NCBI RefSeq assembly: GCF_034008315.1
Contig: NZ_CP125377.1
Span: 2,740,001-2,804,000 of the forward strand
DNA: 64,000 nt
From: Pseudomonas sp. P8_241
GTDB taxonomy: Bacteria > Pseudomonadota > Gammaproteobacteria > Pseudomonadales > Pseudomonadaceae
Reading direction: 5' to 3'
Shown here one piece after another: positions 24,899-35,612 of the stretch. The translations under genes and the position numbers were made by a program. Each line of letters begins with the position of its first letter. The stretch's first letter is position 1. A model generated the notes under the pieces. It searched no databases. It was not told where the DNA came from and saw only the letters and a program-made list of their open reading frames with translations.

Positions 24899-26170
24899 TC
24901 ACCACAACTTCCACGTGTAATCGACATTCACCCGCAGCTCATTGTCATCCCGGTGGCTGGCCTGGGCAGCGAAGTCGTTGCGATACCAGGCGTTGCGCAA
25001 GCGCACGGCGACTCCCTTAAAGGGTGTGGTCTGAACGGTGTAAGAGAGCTCGATATCCTTTTCGCTCTCCTTGAGGTTCGAGCCCCCCAGCTTGGGCAAT
25101 TCGATGTTGTCGCCGCTGACATAGCGCAACATGCCGTTGAGCCCCGGCAAGCCAACGGCCACGAAGTTGTAGTCATAGCGCACCTGCCAGCTGCGTTCCT
25201 TGGGGTTGAGAAACTCCGAGCTCAATGTGCCTTCGGTGATGACCAGCGGCTCGGTGCCAAACAGATACGGCATGGCAGTCTTGCCGGTGAGCTGCATGTA
25301 GCCGGCGCCGAATTTGTGCGCACCGAGGCTGTAGCTCAACATCAGCGCGGCATTGCGGTTGTCGACCGGACCGGCCCTGGCCGCGCCGTCTTCGCCGGTG
25401 ACGAACAGGCGAAAGTCACTCTTGAGATGACCGGCACCCATCGGGCGATTGTCGACGAAGCCATAGAAGTCCTTGCGATACAGGTCAGCCAGTTCTGCGT
25501 GGTAATACTTGAGCGTCAGTTGCGGCGACCAGGCGTAGTCACCCCCAAGGAAGGTAAAGCGGTCCGACTCGGCAGCGCCGTTGAAGCGTCCGTTGGGTGA
25601 GCCTACGGTCATTTTCTGATAGTCGGTGGAGTCGCGCAGGTTGATGCGGTCCACCCAGCCGAGGTGCAAGGTCAGGTTGTCGATGTCCTGCGACTTGAGG
25701 TAGGTGCCGCGAAAGGTTTGCGGCAGCAGACGGGTAGGGCTGGCAAAGGCGATCGGCAGGAAGGTGCTGATGGTGCCCAACTGTAACTCGCTCTTCGATG
25801 CCCGGGCCTTGGCCGTCAGCCCCAACTCGGAATATTCACTGGCCGGCTCCCGGGTAGCCGGGTCGTAGGGCAGCAGGCCCGTGCCGGTGCGATCCGGCGA
25901 AGAGTCGAGCTTGACGCCCAACAGGCCCTGGGCATCCAGACCGAAGCCGACAGGGCCTTCGGAATATCCCGAGCGCAGGTTCAGGATGAAGCCCTGGGCC
26001 CACTCGCGGGCGGCGGCCTGGGGCGTGGCGTTCACATAATTGCGGTCGAAGTAATAGTTTCGCAGCACCAGGTCGGCGTGGCTGTCGTCGACAAAACCGC
26101 TGGCACAAGCCTGACCGAAGGATAAAACGCAGGCGCAGGCGCTGAGTGCCCGGTGAGAAAAATTGAGCAT
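24899..26170 (-). CDS. OprD-family outer-membrane porin
   Basis: 423 residues from MLNFSHRALS with a signal peptide (cut near CASG-FVDD). It begins the OprD way (DSHADLVLRNYYFDRNY) and shows alternating amphipathic strands (LTLKYYHAELADLY, SWQVRYDYNFVAVGLPGL, GVAVRLRNAWYRNDF) ending in an aromatic-rich strand VNVDYTWKLW. OprD porins admit small carboxylates and amino acids. Position next to mhpT suggests uptake of phenylpropionate-type acids. AATAACAATAAAA lies just upstream, a possible Hfq/Crc site. A longer frame to 26686 is an artefact. Confidence 0.88.
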   Translation of the reverse strand: MLNFSHRALSACACVLSFGQACASGFVDDSHADLVLRNYYFDRNYVNATPQAAAREWAQGFILNLRSGYSEGPVGFGLDAQGLLGVKLDSSPDRTGTGLLPYDPATREPASEYSELGLTAKARASKSELQLGTISTFLPIAFASPTRLLPQTFRGTYLKSQDIDNLTLHLGWVDRINLRDSTDYQKMTVGSPNGRFNGAAESDRFTFLGGDYAWSPQLTLKYYHAELADLYRKDFYGFVDNRPMGAGHLKSDFRLFVTGEDGAARAGPVDNRNAALMLSYSLGAHKFGAGYMQLTGKTAMPYLFGTEPLVITEGTLSSEFLNPKERSWQVRYDYNFVAVGLPGLNGMLRYVSGDNIELPKLGGSNLKESEKDIELSYTVQTTPFKGVAVRLRNAWYRNDFAAQASHRDDNELRVNVDYTWKLW

Positions 26171-26241
26171 GGCAGTGTTCACTTTTATTGTTATTGAGAT
26201 AAATCCGCGCCGTCGTTGCGCGGGGTGTTGCGGATGCTGCG

Positions 26242-27450
26242 TCAGTCGGCCTGGCTGTCGTTGCGTCGTACCGAGAGGTAAAACATTGCCAGCGCGGCGA
26301 TGACGATCCCGGGGGCCGAGGCCATCATCACGCCGGTGGTGCCTGTGCCCAACGCAAGCATTTTGCCGGCCACCAACGGACCGCTCATGGCGCCCAATCG
26401 GCCGATGGCCACCGCGCTGCCAACGCCCGTGGCGCGCACGGAGGGTTGATAGAAATGCGGCGCCAGGGCATACAGCACGCATTGCCCACCAGTGGCGAAG
26501 AAACCGGCAACGAAACCGGCTGCGAGCATGCTCTCCCACTGGCTGGACAGGCCAAGCGCTGTCAGCGCGCCGAGGATACCCAGGTAAATCAGCGCGGACA
26601 GTGCCCAGGCCGGCAGCCGGTCCATTACCCAGCCGAGCAGCAAGGTGCCGGTCGCTGCGCCAAATTGCAGCGCCAGCATGACCCAACTGGCCTGGCGGCC
26701 GCTGAAACCCTGGCCGACCAACAGGCTCGGCAACCAGTTGATCAGGATGTACACCACCATCAGAGTGAAGAAGTAGCTGACCCAGATCATCGAGGTCGGC
26801 AGCGCTGCACCTTCGCGAAACAGGCCTCGGACCAGACCGACCGGGGCAGCGGTTTGGTCGTTGCGAAGAAACTGAGCCGACTCGGGCAAGTACCGCCCCA
26901 GCAGCGGCACGATCAACAAGGGAACGACGCCTCCCACGTAGAACACCACTTGCCAGCCGCCGGCCAGGTCGGCGATGCCAATCGTGGCTGCCAGCGCGGC
27001 GCCTAATGGCACCCCGCAGTACATCAGGCTCACCGCAGTGCCGCGCAGGCGAGGGCCGGCCACTTCGCTGGTCAAGGCGATCAGATTGGGCAGGGCGGCG
27101 CCAAGGCCTACGCCCGTCAGGCAGCGGGCAACCAGCAAGCTGTTGAAGTCCCAGGCGATTGCCGTCAGCAACGAGAACAGGCCGAACAGCGCCACCGAGG
27201 CCATCAGTACGCGTTTGCGACCGATCCGGTCAGCCAGGAGGCCGCCGAAGAATGCACCGGGCAGCAGGCCGAAGATTCCGGCGCTGAAGACCCAGCCCAT
27301 GTGTAATTTATCCAGTTGGAAAGCCGCTGCCATGCCTTGGGCGGCGATGCCCGAAGCTTGCAGATCCAGCCCTTCCATCAGGGCGACGAGAAAGCACAGA
27401 CCGATGGTCCGCGCCATGTGCAGAGGTGTTGCCACGTTCAGCGATGTCAT
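26242..27450 (-). CDS. mhpT: MFS transporter for 3-(3-hydroxyphenyl)propionate
   Basis: 402 residues from MTSLNVATPL; an upstream ATG adds 17 unlikely residues. Twelve-helix aromatic-acid:H+ symporter type with LMEGLDLQASGIAAQGMA in helix 1 (the DLQ/D motif of the AAHS family), GLLADRIGRKRVL between helices 2 and 3, and LNWLPS-like helix 7 sequence (YILINWLPSLLVGQG). Follows mhpE on the same strand with an 86-bp gap. ACAACAATAAAA sits 13-25 nt before the start. Confidence 0.85.
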   Translation of the reverse strand: MTSLNVATPLHMARTIGLCFLVALMEGLDLQASGIAAQGMAAAFQLDKLHMGWVFSAGIFGLLPGAFFGGLLADRIGRKRVLMASVALFGLFSLLTAIAWDFNSLLVARCLTGVGLGAALPNLIALTSEVAGPRLRGTAVSLMYCGVPLGAALAATIGIADLAGGWQVVFYVGGVVPLLIVPLLGRYLPESAQFLRNDQTAAPVGLVRGLFREGAALPTSMIWVSYFFTLMVVYILINWLPSLLVGQGFSGRQASWVMLALQFGAATGTLLLGWVMDRLPAWALSALIYLGILGALTALGLSSQWESMLAAGFVAGFFATGGQCVLYALAPHFYQPSVRATGVGSAVAIGRLGAMSGPLVAGKMLALGTGTTGVMMASAPGIVIAALAMFYLSVRRNDSQAD

Positions 27451-27536
27451 GGGAAATTCCCGTTTTATTGTTGTAATAGGCAAAGCGAGCCCGACCGACA
27501 CGCTGCGTGGGCGGTCAGTCGGGGGGTGATGCTCGG

Positions 27537-28547
27537 TCAGCGTTTGAGCAGGTCCAGCGCGACATCGACGATCATGTCTTCCTGGCCACCGACCATGCGC
27601 CGTTTGCCCAGTTCGACGAGGATGTCGAGGGTTTTCAGGCCATATTTCGCTGCAGCGATTTCGGCGTGGCGCAGGAAGCTGGAGTAGACGCCGGCGTAGC
27701 CGAGCGCCAGGGTTTCGCGGTCGACTCGCACCGGGCGGTCTTGCAACGGACGCACGATGTCATCCGCCGCGTCCATCAGCGTGTACAGGTCGGTGCCGTG
27801 GTTCCAGCCCAGACGTTCGGCGGCGGCGATGAACACTTCCAGCGGCGCGTTACCGGCGCCGGCCCCCATGCCCGCGAGGCTGGCGTCGATGCGGTCGCAG
27901 CCTTCCTCGACCGCGGTGATCGAGTTGGCCACGCCCAGCGACAGGTTGTGGTGCGCATGCATACCGGTCTCGGTTTGCGGCTTGAGCACGGCCTTGAATG
28001 CGCGGAAACGATCACGGATGTCCTGCATGTTCATCGCCCCGCCCGAGTCGGCCATGTACACGCAGGTGGCGCCGTAGCTTTCCATCAGCTTGGCCTGGGC
28101 GGCCAGCTGTTCGGCCGGGATCATGTGGCTCATCATCAGGAATCCGACGGTGTCCATGCCCAGCTCGCGGGCGTATTCGATGTGCTGTTTCGACACGTCG
28201 GCTTCGGTGCAATGGGTGGCGATGCGCACCACCCGGGCACCGGCGTTGTAGGCCGCCTTGAGGTCATGCACGGTGCCGATGCCGGGCAACAACAAGGTAG
28301 TAATTTTGGCGTGTGTGATGACATCGGCCGCCGCTTCGATGCATTCCAGATCGGTGTGCGCGGAGAAGCCGTAGTTGAAGCTCGAGCCTTGCAGGCCGTC
28401 ACCGTGGGCGACTTCGATACTGTCGACCTTGGCCTTGTCCAGGGCACGGGCGATGTCCTGCACATTCTGTATCGAGTACTGATGACGCACCGCGTGGCTG
28501 CCATCGCGCAGGGTCACGTCGCAGATGTAGATCTTTTTACCGTTCAT
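27537..28547 (-). CDS. mhpE: 4-hydroxy-2-oxovalerate aldolase
   Basis: 336 residues. HMGL-like TIM barrel with [14 protein letters not shown] (metal-binding Asp, catalytic Arg) and [13 protein letters not shown] (metal-binding His pair), then the C-terminal helical communication domain that contacts the dehydrogenase. Cleaves 4-hydroxy-2-oxovalerate to pyruvate and acetaldehyde and channels the aldehyde to MhpF, encoded 10 bp upstream. GGAG six bases before the ATG. Confidence 0.95.
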   Translation of the reverse strand: MNGKKIYICDVTLRDGSHAVRHQYSIQNVQDIARALDKAKVDSIEVAHGDGLQGSSFNYGFSAHTDLECIEAAADVITHAKITTLLLPGIGTVHDLKAAYNAGARVVRIATHCTEADVSKQHIEYARELGMDTVGFLMMSHMIPAEQLAAQAKLMESYGATCVYMADSGGAMNMQDIRDRFRAFKAVLKPQTETGMHAHHNLSLGVANSITAVEEGCDRIDASLAGMGAGAGNAPLEVFIAAAERLGWNHGTDLYTLMDAADDIVRPLQDRPVRVDRETLALGYAGVYSSFLRHAEIAAAKYGLKTLDILVELGKRRMVGGQEDMIVDVALDLLKR

Positions 28548-28557
28548 GTTGATCTCC

Positions 28558-29493
28558 TCAGGCCTGTTGCATCGACTGCGCCATGCGCTCGGCGGTGGCC
28601 AAGGCAGCGGAGGTCATGATGTCGAGGTTGCCGGCGTAGGCTGGCAGGTAGTGGGCGGCGCCTTCGACTTCGAGGAACACCGAGGTCTTCAGCCCGGAGA
28701 ATGCTCCCAGGCCCGCAATGGTCAGCGGCGCATCTGCGGGGATCACGTCGAACTGCACGTGTTGCTTGAGGCGATAGCCCGGCACGTAGGCCTGCACCGC
28801 CGCAGCCATCTCGACGATGGACGCTTCGACCAGCGCCTGATCCGCCGCCTCGGACAGCACAAACACCGTGTCGCGCATCATCAACGGTGGCTCGGCCGGG
28901 TTCATCACGATGATCGCCTTGCCCTTGGCGGCGGCGCCGATGACTTCGATGGCCCTGGAGGTGGTCTCGGTGAATTCGTCGATGTTGGCACGGGTGCCGG
29001 GGCCGGCGGATTTACTGGCGATCGAAGCGACGATTTCGGCGTAGTGCACCTTGGCTACGCGCGACACCGCCGCGACCATCGGAATGGTGGCCTGGCCACC
29101 GCAGGTGACCATGTTGACGTTGAGCTGGCCCAGGTTCTGCTCCAGGTTCACCACCGGCACGCAGTACGGGCCGATGGCCGCCGGGGTCAGGTCGATCAGG
29201 CGAATGCCCGGTTTGATCGCGCGCAGGAACGCGTCGTTCTTCACGTGGGCGCCGGCCGAGGTGGCGTCGAAGACGAAATCGATGTCCTGGAAGACGTCCA
29301 TGCGGCTCAGGCCTTCGACGCCTTCGTGGGTCACCGCCACGCCCATGCGCTGAGCGCGGGCCAGGCCGTCGGAAGCCGGGTCGATGCCGACCATCACCGC
29401 CATTTCCAGGTGCTTGGCGTTACGCAGGATCTTGATCATCAGGTCGGTGCCGATGTTGCCGGAACCGATGATGGCGACTTTGAGTTTTTTCAT
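28558..29493 (-). CDS. mhpF: Acetaldehyde dehydrogenase (acylating)
   Basis: 311 residues from [10 protein letters not shown]; a longer frame has no support. The NAD-binding start is [12 protein letters not shown], the catalytic cysteine is in [13 protein letters not shown] (about 131), and the ALIV-type end follows. Converts acetaldehyde plus CoA to acetyl-CoA in complex with MhpE. The sequence just before and over the start, GAGGCAACAACAATG, includes both the ribosome site and an AACAACAA A-rich motif, a good candidate for Hfq/Crc translational repression. Confidence 0.95.
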   Translation of the reverse strand: MKKLKVAIIGSGNIGTDLMIKILRNAKHLEMAVMVGIDPASDGLARAQRMGVAVTHEGVEGLSRMDVFQDIDFVFDATSAGAHVKNDAFLRAIKPGIRLIDLTPAAIGPYCVPVVNLEQNLGQLNVNMVTCGGQATIPMVAAVSRVAKVHYAEIVASIASKSAGPGTRANIDEFTETTSRAIEVIGAAAKGKAIIVMNPAEPPLMMRDTVFVLSEAADQALVEASIVEMAAAVQAYVPGYRLKQHVQFDVIPADAPLTIAGLGAFSGLKTSVFLEVEGAAHYLPAYAGNLDIMTSAALATAERMAQSMQQA

Positions 29494-29525
29494 TGTTGTT
29501 GCCTCTTGTGCACGCAAGTCGCCGA

Positions 29526-30320
29526 TCACTCGGCGCTGAACTGAACTGCCACGTGTCCGATGCCGTCGATTTCGGCCTCGAATCGGTCACCGCCTGCCAC
29601 CGGCACCATGGGCCCGAGCGCACCGGTAAGAATGATGTCGCCAGCGCGCAGTGGATCGCCCAAACGCGCCATGGTGCAGGCCAGCCATACGGCCGCGTTG
29701 AGCGGATGACCAAGGCATTCGGCGCCGCTGCCGCTGGAGACTTCTTCGCCATTGCGGGTCATGCGCATGCCCAGTTCGCTCAAATCGAGGCCGTCGATTC
29801 GCCGTGCCGTGTCACCGAGCACGAAGCCGCCGCTGGAAGCGTTGTCCGCCACGGTATCGACGAAGCGAATGTTCCAGCCCTGAATCCGGCTGCCGACAAT
29901 TTCCAGCGCCGGAACAACCCAGGCCGTGGCGGCCAGCACGTCTTCGAACGTGGTATCGGCGTTCGGCAAGTCATGTTCCAGAATCAAGGCGATTTCGGCC
30001 TCGATCTTCGGTTGCATGACTCGGTTCAACGGCACGCTTTCGTTGTGGTCATAGCGCATGTCAGCGAGCAGGGTGCCGAAGTCTGGCTGATCGACGCCCA
30101 ACTGCTGCTGGACCTTGGGATGGGTCAGGCCGATCTTGCGACCGATCACGCGACCGCCGTTGGCCAGGGCATGGGCAATATTGAGGCGCTGGATGGTGTA
30201 GGCGGCTTCGGCGTTGTCTTCACCGATCTGCTCGCGCAGCGGCGCGATGGCGGCGTTGTCGGCTTGCGCCTGGCGCAGGTCGGCGGCGAGCCGCGTCAAG
30301 GTTTCTTGAGTCAGGGTCAT
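29526..30320 (-). CDS. mhpD: 2-keto-4-pentenoate hydratase
   Basis: 264 residues from [19 protein letters not shown], with CGAGG eight bases upstream. An alternative ATG at 30335 overlaps the mhpC stop (TGATG) and would add five residues with translational coupling. Fumarylacetoacetate-hydrolase fold with metal-site glutamates in [17 protein letters not shown] and a downstream Lys/Asp-bearing [15 protein letters not shown]. Hydrates 2-hydroxypentadienoate to 4-hydroxy-2-oxovalerate. Confidence 0.93.
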   Translation of the reverse strand: MTLTQETLTRLAADLRQAQADNAAIAPLREQIGEDNAEAAYTIQRLNIAHALANGGRVIGRKIGLTHPKVQQQLGVDQPDFGTLLADMRYDHNESVPLNRVMQPKIEAEIALILEHDLPNADTTFEDVLAATAWVVPALEIVGSRIQGWNIRFVDTVADNASSGGFVLGDTARRIDGLDLSELGMRMTRNGEEVSSGSGAECLGHPLNAAVWLACTMARLGDPLRAGDIILTGALGPMVPVAGGDRFEAEIDGIGHVAVQFSAE

Positions 30321-30334
30321 AGTGGCCTCGGTCA

Positions 30335-31198
30335 TCAATGGGTCAGGAAGTCCAGGACCAATCGGTTGAAGGTCTCGGCGTGTTCCCACTGAGCCCAATG
30401 GCCGCAACGGTTGAACACGTGCAGTTGCGCATCAGGCAGGCCGGCCAGCAGGCGCAGGCCGGTGTCCATGGGCACGAAGCGGTCTTCGCGACCCCAGACG
30501 ATCAGGGTGCGGGCCTTGATTTCTTGCAGGCGATGGCTGAAGTCCGGGAATTGTTTGGGGTTCAGCGTGCTGCTGGTGACGAAGTTTTCCAGGTGATCGC
30601 GGCGCGACAGGATGTTGTCCAGGCGAGTCTGGAACATTTGCTCGGTGAGGCTGCTGGCATCGAAGACGAAGACGTTCATCATCTTCTTCAGGTTGTCGAT
30701 GGTCGGCTCGCGGTACAGCGCACCGATCAGCTTGATGCCTTCGGTTGGCTGCGGGACGAAAGCGCTGGGGCCGCCGGTGCCGCCGCCCATCAACAGCAGT
30801 TTGCCGATGCGTTGCGGGTAGGCGAGGGCAAAGGCCACGGTGCTGTGGGCGCCCATGGAGTTACCGATGATGTGCACACGGTCCAGGTCCAGCACGTCGA
30901 GCAATCCTTTGAGCGCACGGGCGTTAAGGTCCGAACGCGAACCGTCGCAGACCACAGGGTCGCTCTTGCTCCACCCCGGGCAGTCCATCAGGACCACGCG
31001 ATAACCGGCATTCACCAATGGCTCGAGGTTACAGTTGAAGTTGGCCCAGCCGCTGGCGCCGGGTCCGGAACCGTGGAGCATGACCACGGTTTCAGTGCCC
31101 TGGCCAATGTCGTTGTAATGCAGTTGCAGGTCCAGGTCGCCTTCCTTGATACGGGCAAAGCGGCTGGTGGACGCTTCGGTGATTGCAATGGCAGTCAT
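30335..31198 (-). CDS. mhpC: 2-hydroxy-6-oxonona-2,4-dienedioate hydrolase (C-C bond hydrolase)
   Basis: 287 residues. Alpha/beta hydrolase with [14 protein letters not shown], nucleophile serine in [12 protein letters not shown] (about 113), Asp in [10 protein letters not shown] and His in [11 protein letters not shown] (about 266). Cleaves the ring-fission product to succinate and 2-hydroxypenta-2,4-dienoate. Lies 15 bp after mhpB. Confidence 0.95.
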   Translation of the reverse strand: MTAIAITEASTSRFARIKEGDLDLQLHYNDIGQGTETVVMLHGSGPGASGWANFNCNLEPLVNAGYRVVLMDCPGWSKSDPVVCDGSRSDLNARALKGLLDVLDLDRVHIIGNSMGAHSTVAFALAYPQRIGKLLLMGGGTGGPSAFVPQPTEGIKLIGALYREPTIDNLKKMMNVFVFDASSLTEQMFQTRLDNILSRRDHLENFVTSSTLNPKQFPDFSHRLQEIKARTLIVWGREDRFVPMDTGLRLLAGLPDAQLHVFNRCGHWAQWEHAETFNRLVLDFLTH

Positions 31199-31213
31199 GG
31201 CGGTTCCTTGAAT

Positions 31214-32167
31214 TCAGTGGTGGTTGTTCAGCGGGCGTGCACCGAGGGCGGCAAAACCTGCGATCCATTCGGGGATCGGCCGGTAGTAGCGGCCTTCGCT
31301 CTGGTAAGGGCCGAACGCCGACAGCGCGGCGAAGGCGGCGACCCAGGTTTTCACTTCATGGGTGGACTTGCCGGCCAGTGCCGACAGCGCGTCATTGCCC
31401 AAGGCATCGAGGTCGCTCAGGCGTCCCTGTTCGAGGGTGTCGAGAAAACCCTGGTCCCACGTCGGATTCAGCGGGTGCAGGCTGTTTTGGTCTTCGACAA
31501 AGTCCCGGGCCGCCTGGATGACCCGGTTCTGGCGGGCCAGGCGTTCATCGACCGGCAGTTGCCGACCGCTGCCCATCATCCGGTCGGCCATGCGTGCGTC
31601 GACCTTGGCCAGTTCCGGTACCGGGGGTTGGTGGGACAGGCCACCGGAGGCAAGGAACAGCACGCGTTTGTTCAGGGTTTTCGCCCAGTGACCGATGGCT
31701 TCACCGAGCAGGCGGGCGCGCTTGAAACCGGGCAACGGAACAGCAACCGAATTGATGAACACCGGGATCACCGGGCAGCCTTGCAGGCCATCGAGCAAAA
31801 TCTCCAGTGGCTGGGCGAAGGCGTGGTCGACCTGCATGCGGTAGGACACCGCCGTATCGACACCAGCATCGAGGACGGCCTGGGCACAGGCCTCGGCCAG
31901 CTCTTTTGGCACCGCCAGGGGACCGGCGGCGGTGCCGAAATCACCGATCGCCTCGGCGGCCATGCCGATGCAGAACGCCGGCATCACGTCGTAGAAAAAG
32001 CCGTTGTAATGGTCCGGACCGAACAGCACGATCAGCTCCGGGTCGAAGCGGGCAATGCGCTCACGGGCGGCGGCGGTCATCCGATCGACGTCGGCCAGCA
32101 CCTCTGGCGTCGGGTCGACGTAGCCCACCAGTGGCGTGTGGGACAGGCAGTGAACGTAGGCGCTCAT
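31214..32167 (-). CDS. mhpB: 3-(2,3-dihydroxyphenyl)propionate 1,2-dioxygenase
   Basis: 317 residues from [19 protein letters not shown]. LigB-type (class III) extradiol dioxygenase with the conserved histidines in [21 protein letters not shown] (about 115) and DHAFAQPLE (about 180). Opens the catechol ring meta to give 2-hydroxy-6-oxononadienedioate. The ATG lies one base after the mhpA stop, so translation is likely coupled. Confidence 0.95.
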   Translation of the reverse strand: MSAYVHCLSHTPLVGYVDPTPEVLADVDRMTAAARERIARFDPELIVLFGPDHYNGFFYDVMPAFCIGMAAEAIGDFGTAAGPLAVPKELAEACAQAVLDAGVDTAVSYRMQVDHAFAQPLEILLDGLQGCPVIPVFINSVAVPLPGFKRARLLGEAIGHWAKTLNKRVLFLASGGLSHQPPVPELAKVDARMADRMMGSGRQLPVDERLARQNRVIQAARDFVEDQNSLHPLNPTWDQGFLDTLEQGRLSDLDALGNDALSALAGKSTHEVKTWVAAFAALSAFGPYQSEGRYYRPIPEWIAGFAALGARPLNNHH

Positions 32168-32168
32168 C

Positions 32169-33827
32169 TCATGCCACCTTGCTGGCGACGGTCGCCGTGG
32201 CCGGTTGTGGCAAAGCCTTGAGCGCCAGGGCCAATTGATCGCAGACCTGGCCGACGGTTTGCGGGATCGCAAGCCCTGCGAGGAAACGGTCAGGGCGTAC
32301 CAGCGCTATGGATGACGATCCATGGGCGAACCATTCACGCAGGCGCCCGGTGCTGTCACCGACGCGAATCACACCGGGACTGACATCACTGGCAGCCCTG
32401 AGCTGAACGTCCGGCAATACCTGAATAAAGCGCGTACCCAGTGCGCTCCATTGTTCGACTTGCGCGCGGCTCATGCCCCAGATCGGATCGCAACCCCAGG
32501 CGATGATCGCGAAATTGCTGCCGATCACTTCATCGAGCAGTACACGTTCGCCAGTCTCGGTCAGGACCTGCGGTTGAATGAACATTTTGCCCACAGGCGA
32601 CGACTTTTGATCCGGTGCAATCAAGGCGCCCTGTGTGTATTGCGGCATCGGCTTGAAGCGCATTTCCAGGAAGTAGCGTTTGACCGGCGGCACATAGTTG
32701 AGCAGCCACGACACGCCGTCGCGCAGGGTGCCCTGCCAGCGCTTGGGTGGCGCCAGCACATGGCCGGCGAGCACGGACAGGTCGATCATCGCCTTGGCGT
32801 GGTCGCGACGTTCCTGTTCATAGGTGTCGAGCAGGCTGTCGGCGGCCAGGCCCTTGATCACCAGCGACAGTTTCCACGCGAGGTTGGAAGCGTCGCGCAT
32901 GCCGCTGTTATAACCCTGGCCTTGCCAGACCGGCATGATGTGCGCGGCATCGCCGGCCAACAGCACCCGGCCCTGACGGAAGCGGCCGGCCAGGCGAGCG
33001 TTGTGGGTATAGACGCGGCTGCGGATCAGCTCGATGCGCTCCGGGTCCGGCAGCACCTTGCCCAGTAGTTTGCGCATGTTTTGCGGCTTGCTCAGCTCGG
33101 CTTCGGTTTCGCCGGGCATCACCATGAATTCGAAGCGGCGCACGCCATGGGGCAGGGCGGCGGAGACATAAGGCCGCACCGGGTCGCAGCACAGGTAGAC
33201 ATGTGGCGTGCTCAACGGGTCGTTGGCAATGTCGACCACGATCCACTGGTTTGGCGCGGTCTTGCCTTCGAAGCTGATGTCCAGACTACGTCGCACCAGA
33301 CTGTTGCCGCCGTCGCAACCAATCAGGTAGCGGGCGTGCAGGCGTTCGCCACGGCCGTGCTGATCCTTGAGGTTGAGCACCACCGCGCTGTCGCTTTGTT
33401 CAAAACTGTCCAGCTCGCGGTTGAAGAGCACCTTGACCTTGTCGAAGCGCTGCAGGCCTTCGAACAGCACGCGGTCGGCCAGGGGCTGGATGAAGGCGTT
33501 GCGCCGCGGCCAACCGAACTCGTCGGTCTTTGGCTGGATGTCGGCAAAGCACCGACCTTTCGGCGTCAGGAAACGCATGGCATGCCAGGGGGTGGTGTGT
33601 GGCAACACCGCGTCAGCGAGTTCGACGGCCTGGAACGTGCGCAGGCTTTCGTCGTCCAGGCCGATGGCGCGAGGGTAGTCGATCAGGCTGTCGAGTTTTT
33701 CCACCAGGGTAACTTTCACGCCGCACTGACCGAGGTAGTTGGCGATCATCAGGCCGACAGGGCCGGCGCCGACAATGGCGACGTCGGTGGTCAGTTCCAC
33801 CGTGGCAGGAGTGGGTGCAGGACTCAT
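32169..33827 (-). CDS. mhpA: 3-(3-hydroxyphenyl)propionate hydroxylase
   Basis: 552 residues, the family length. FAD monooxygenase with [18 protein letters not shown] (about 16-33), the DG motif [16 protein letters not shown] (about 170) and the second FAD motif [19 protein letters not shown] (about 295). Adds the 2-hydroxyl to 3-HPP using NADH and O2. First gene of the seven-gene mhpABCDFET run, divergent from mhpR across a 134-bp promoter region that contains a palindromic operator candidate. Confidence 0.95.
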   Translation of the reverse strand: MSPAPTPATVELTTDVAIVGAGPVGLMIANYLGQCGVKVTLVEKLDSLIDYPRAIGLDDESLRTFQAVELADAVLPHTTPWHAMRFLTPKGRCFADIQPKTDEFGWPRRNAFIQPLADRVLFEGLQRFDKVKVLFNRELDSFEQSDSAVVLNLKDQHGRGERLHARYLIGCDGGNSLVRRSLDISFEGKTAPNQWIVVDIANDPLSTPHVYLCCDPVRPYVSAALPHGVRRFEFMVMPGETEAELSKPQNMRKLLGKVLPDPERIELIRSRVYTHNARLAGRFRQGRVLLAGDAAHIMPVWQGQGYNSGMRDASNLAWKLSLVIKGLAADSLLDTYEQERRDHAKAMIDLSVLAGHVLAPPKRWQGTLRDGVSWLLNYVPPVKRYFLEMRFKPMPQYTQGALIAPDQKSSPVGKMFIQPQVLTETGERVLLDEVIGSNFAIIAWGCDPIWGMSRAQVEQWSALGTRFIQVLPDVQLRAASDVSPGVIRVGDSTGRLREWFAHGSSSIALVRPDRFLAGLAIPQTVGQVCDQLALALKALPQPATATVASKVA

Positions 33828-33913
33828 GGGTATCTCCGTACAGCGCTTTTGGATTTCTTGTTGGGCGCAGTATGGAAATCACCGGGCTGGTCGACAACGA
33901 CAACCCTTGCTAG

Positions 33914-33930
33914 TGTGCACTTAGTGCACA
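33914..33930. promoter_or_regulatory. Candidate MhpR operator in the mhpA-mhpR divergent promoter
   Basis: TGTGCACTTAGTGCACA, a 17-bp palindrome with 8-bp perfect arms about a central T, 87 bp before mhpA and 32 bp before mhpR. From memory the E. coli MhpR site is GGTGCACCTGGTGCACA, which shares the GTGCAC..GTGCACA core and length. Probably bound by the MhpR encoded alongside, activating mhpA with inducer. Confidence 0.75.
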
Positions 33931-33961
33931 TCGTTGATTTACAACACAAACGGAGCGATCA

Positions 33962-34750
33962 ATGAGCGAGACAGAATACAAGGCCGTGCGTGGTCTGATG
34001 CGTGGCCTGGCGCTGATCAACGGCCTCAATCGCTTCGACGGCGGGGCCAGTACCGCGCAGCTGGCCGAGCAGACCGGGCTGCATCGCACCACGGTCCGGC
34101 GTTTGCTCGAGACCTTGCAGACAGAGGGTTACGTGCGGCGCAGCGAGTCGGACGACAGCTATCGCCTGACCCTGAAAGTGCGCGAACTCAGCGAAGGGTT
34201 TCGCGACGAGCAATGGATTTCTTCCGTCGCCGCACCGCTGCTCGGGGAGCTGTTGCAGGAAGTCGTCTGGCCCACTGATCTGTGTACCCTGGACGGCGAC
34301 GCCATGGTGATTCGCGAGACCACCCATCGCTTCAGTCGCCTGTCGTTCCACCGCTCCATGGTTGGCCGGCGCTTGCCGTTGCTGATGACCGCCACCGGAC
34401 GGGCGTATTTTGCGTTTTGCCCGCCCGCCGAGCGTGAAGAACTGATCGAGTTGATGATCAGTCGCGAGGACGAACAATCGGCGCTGGCGGCGGACCGCCG
34501 TTTTGTCGAGCGACTGGTGGAGCACACCCTGGCCAGGGGCTACGGCGAAAACAACGCCCATTGGGGGCAGGAGCGCAAGATCGCCTCGATTGCCATCCCG
34601 ATCAGCCACGAAGCCCGTCTGATGGGTTGCCTGAATCTGGTCTACATCGCCAAGGCGATGTCTATCGAGGAAGCGGCTCGCCGCTATTTGCCGGCGATGC
34701 AGGCCGTGGTGGAAAAGATCCAGGTGCAGTTGGGCGGCTCGCCAGGCTGA
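33962..34750 (+). CDS. mhpR: IclR-family transcriptional activator of the mhp genes
   Basis: 262 residues. N-terminal winged helix (LIN..TAQLAEQTGLHRTTVRRLLETLQTEGYVRR, about 20-55) and the IclR effector domain (LSFHRSMVGRRLPLLMTATGRAYFAF, GCLNLVYIAKAMS). MhpR proteins activate mhp transcription with 3-HPP-type inducers. Divergent from mhpA; the GAGCGATCA before the ATG gives a modest ribosome site. Confidence 0.92.
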   Translation: MSETEYKAVRGLMRGLALINGLNRFDGGASTAQLAEQTGLHRTTVRRLLETLQTEGYVRRSESDDSYRLTLKVRELSEGFRDEQWISSVAAPLLGELLQEVVWPTDLCTLDGDAMVIRETTHRFSRLSFHRSMVGRRLPLLMTATGRAYFAFCPPAEREELIELMISREDEQSALAADRRFVERLVEHTLARGYGENNAHWGQERKIASIAIPISHEARLMGCLNLVYIAKAMSIEEAARRYLPAMQAVVEKIQVQLGGSPG

Positions 34751-34771
34751 TGGCATGTTGCGCCTGCAGAT

Positions 34772-35560
34772 TCACAAGCCATCCGCCAATGCCTTGAAGT
34801 ACTCGGGGCTGTCGCTGATCGAGTTGTGCCCGGTCCCCGCAATCACCTGCAATGACGCCACACCCGGGGGGAAATGGCGGTAGAGCCGCTGGGTACTGGT
34901 GCCGGGAATCACCTCGTCGTGCTCGGCGGCGATCAGCTTTGTCGGCACTGTGATATGCGCGGCGTAGCGCCAGGACTCGAATTTGTCCTTCAATAGCCAC
35001 TGCACCGCAAACCAGCGGAACTGGCGGGCAGCGAGTTCTTCCAGGCTGTTGTACGGCGTGATCAGCACCAGCTTCGTCGCCGGCCGGGCGCTGGCCAGGC
35101 GTACCGCGACCCCCGAACCCAAACTGCGACCGACCACGGTAATCTGCCGATGGTCGGCGTAAACCTTGTCGAACAAGGCCATGGCATCCCGGGCGATGGC
35201 TTCTTCGGAGGGTGAGCCGCTGCTGCCGCCGAAGCCCCGGTAATGCATGAAATACAAGGCAAGGTCGGGGAAGGCTTCGGCGAATTCCGGCAGGCTGCGT
35301 GCGACATCCTCGGCATTGCCGCCGAAATAAACCAGCGCTTGAGGACCCTGATGCTCACGCACCGACACAAGCACCTGCGCGTCGTCGACGGACAGCGTCA
35401 GCAGGGGTACGGATGAGTCTGAGGCACGGGGTTGCGGGTAGTAGATCAGCGAGCGCTGAAAGACAAACAGGGCCAGGCAGAGCACCAGGTACAGCGCTGC
35501 GAGGACGACGACGAGTAACACCAGGGTTCGGGACATTCGGCTAACGTTAGTGGGCGGCAT
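34772..35560 (-). CDS. Membrane-anchored alpha/beta hydrolase (YfhR/ABHD13-like)
   Basis: 262 residues from MPPTNVSRMS, chosen because CCGGAG precedes it while ATG 35536 has no ribosome site. One N-terminal membrane segment (LVLLVVVLAALYLVLCLALF) then a hydrolase core: LVYFGGNAEDVARSL, YRGFGGSSGSPSE, nucleophile serine in VVGRSLGSGVAVRL, Asp in AEHDEVIPG and His in GTGHNSIS. Inner-membrane serine hydrolase with unknown substrate. Confidence 0.8.
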   Translation of the reverse strand: MPPTNVSRMSRTLVLLVVVLAALYLVLCLALFVFQRSLIYYPQPRASDSSVPLLTLSVDDAQVLVSVREHQGPQALVYFGGNAEDVARSLPEFAEAFPDLALYFMHYRGFGGSSGSPSEEAIARDAMALFDKVYADHRQITVVGRSLGSGVAVRLASARPATKLVLITPYNSLEELAARQFRWFAVQWLLKDKFESWRYAAHITVPTKLIAAEHDEVIPGTSTQRLYRHFPPGVASLQVIAGTGHNSISDSPEYFKALADGL

Positions 35561-35612
35561 TGACGGCTCCGGGGTGCAGTCGGAGTGTAGCTGGCGGTAA
35601 AGGAGGGCATCG

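Noticed and set aside
26171..26686. Extended N-terminus of the porin frame to 595 residues.
   Set aside because: The extension is antisense or out of frame with mhpT, and a proper signal peptide starts at 26170.
30338..32221. 627-codon + strand frame across mhpC-mhpB.
   Set aside because: Antisense of three confidently identified genes with a low-complexity His/Gly/Gln-rich product typical of shadow frames.
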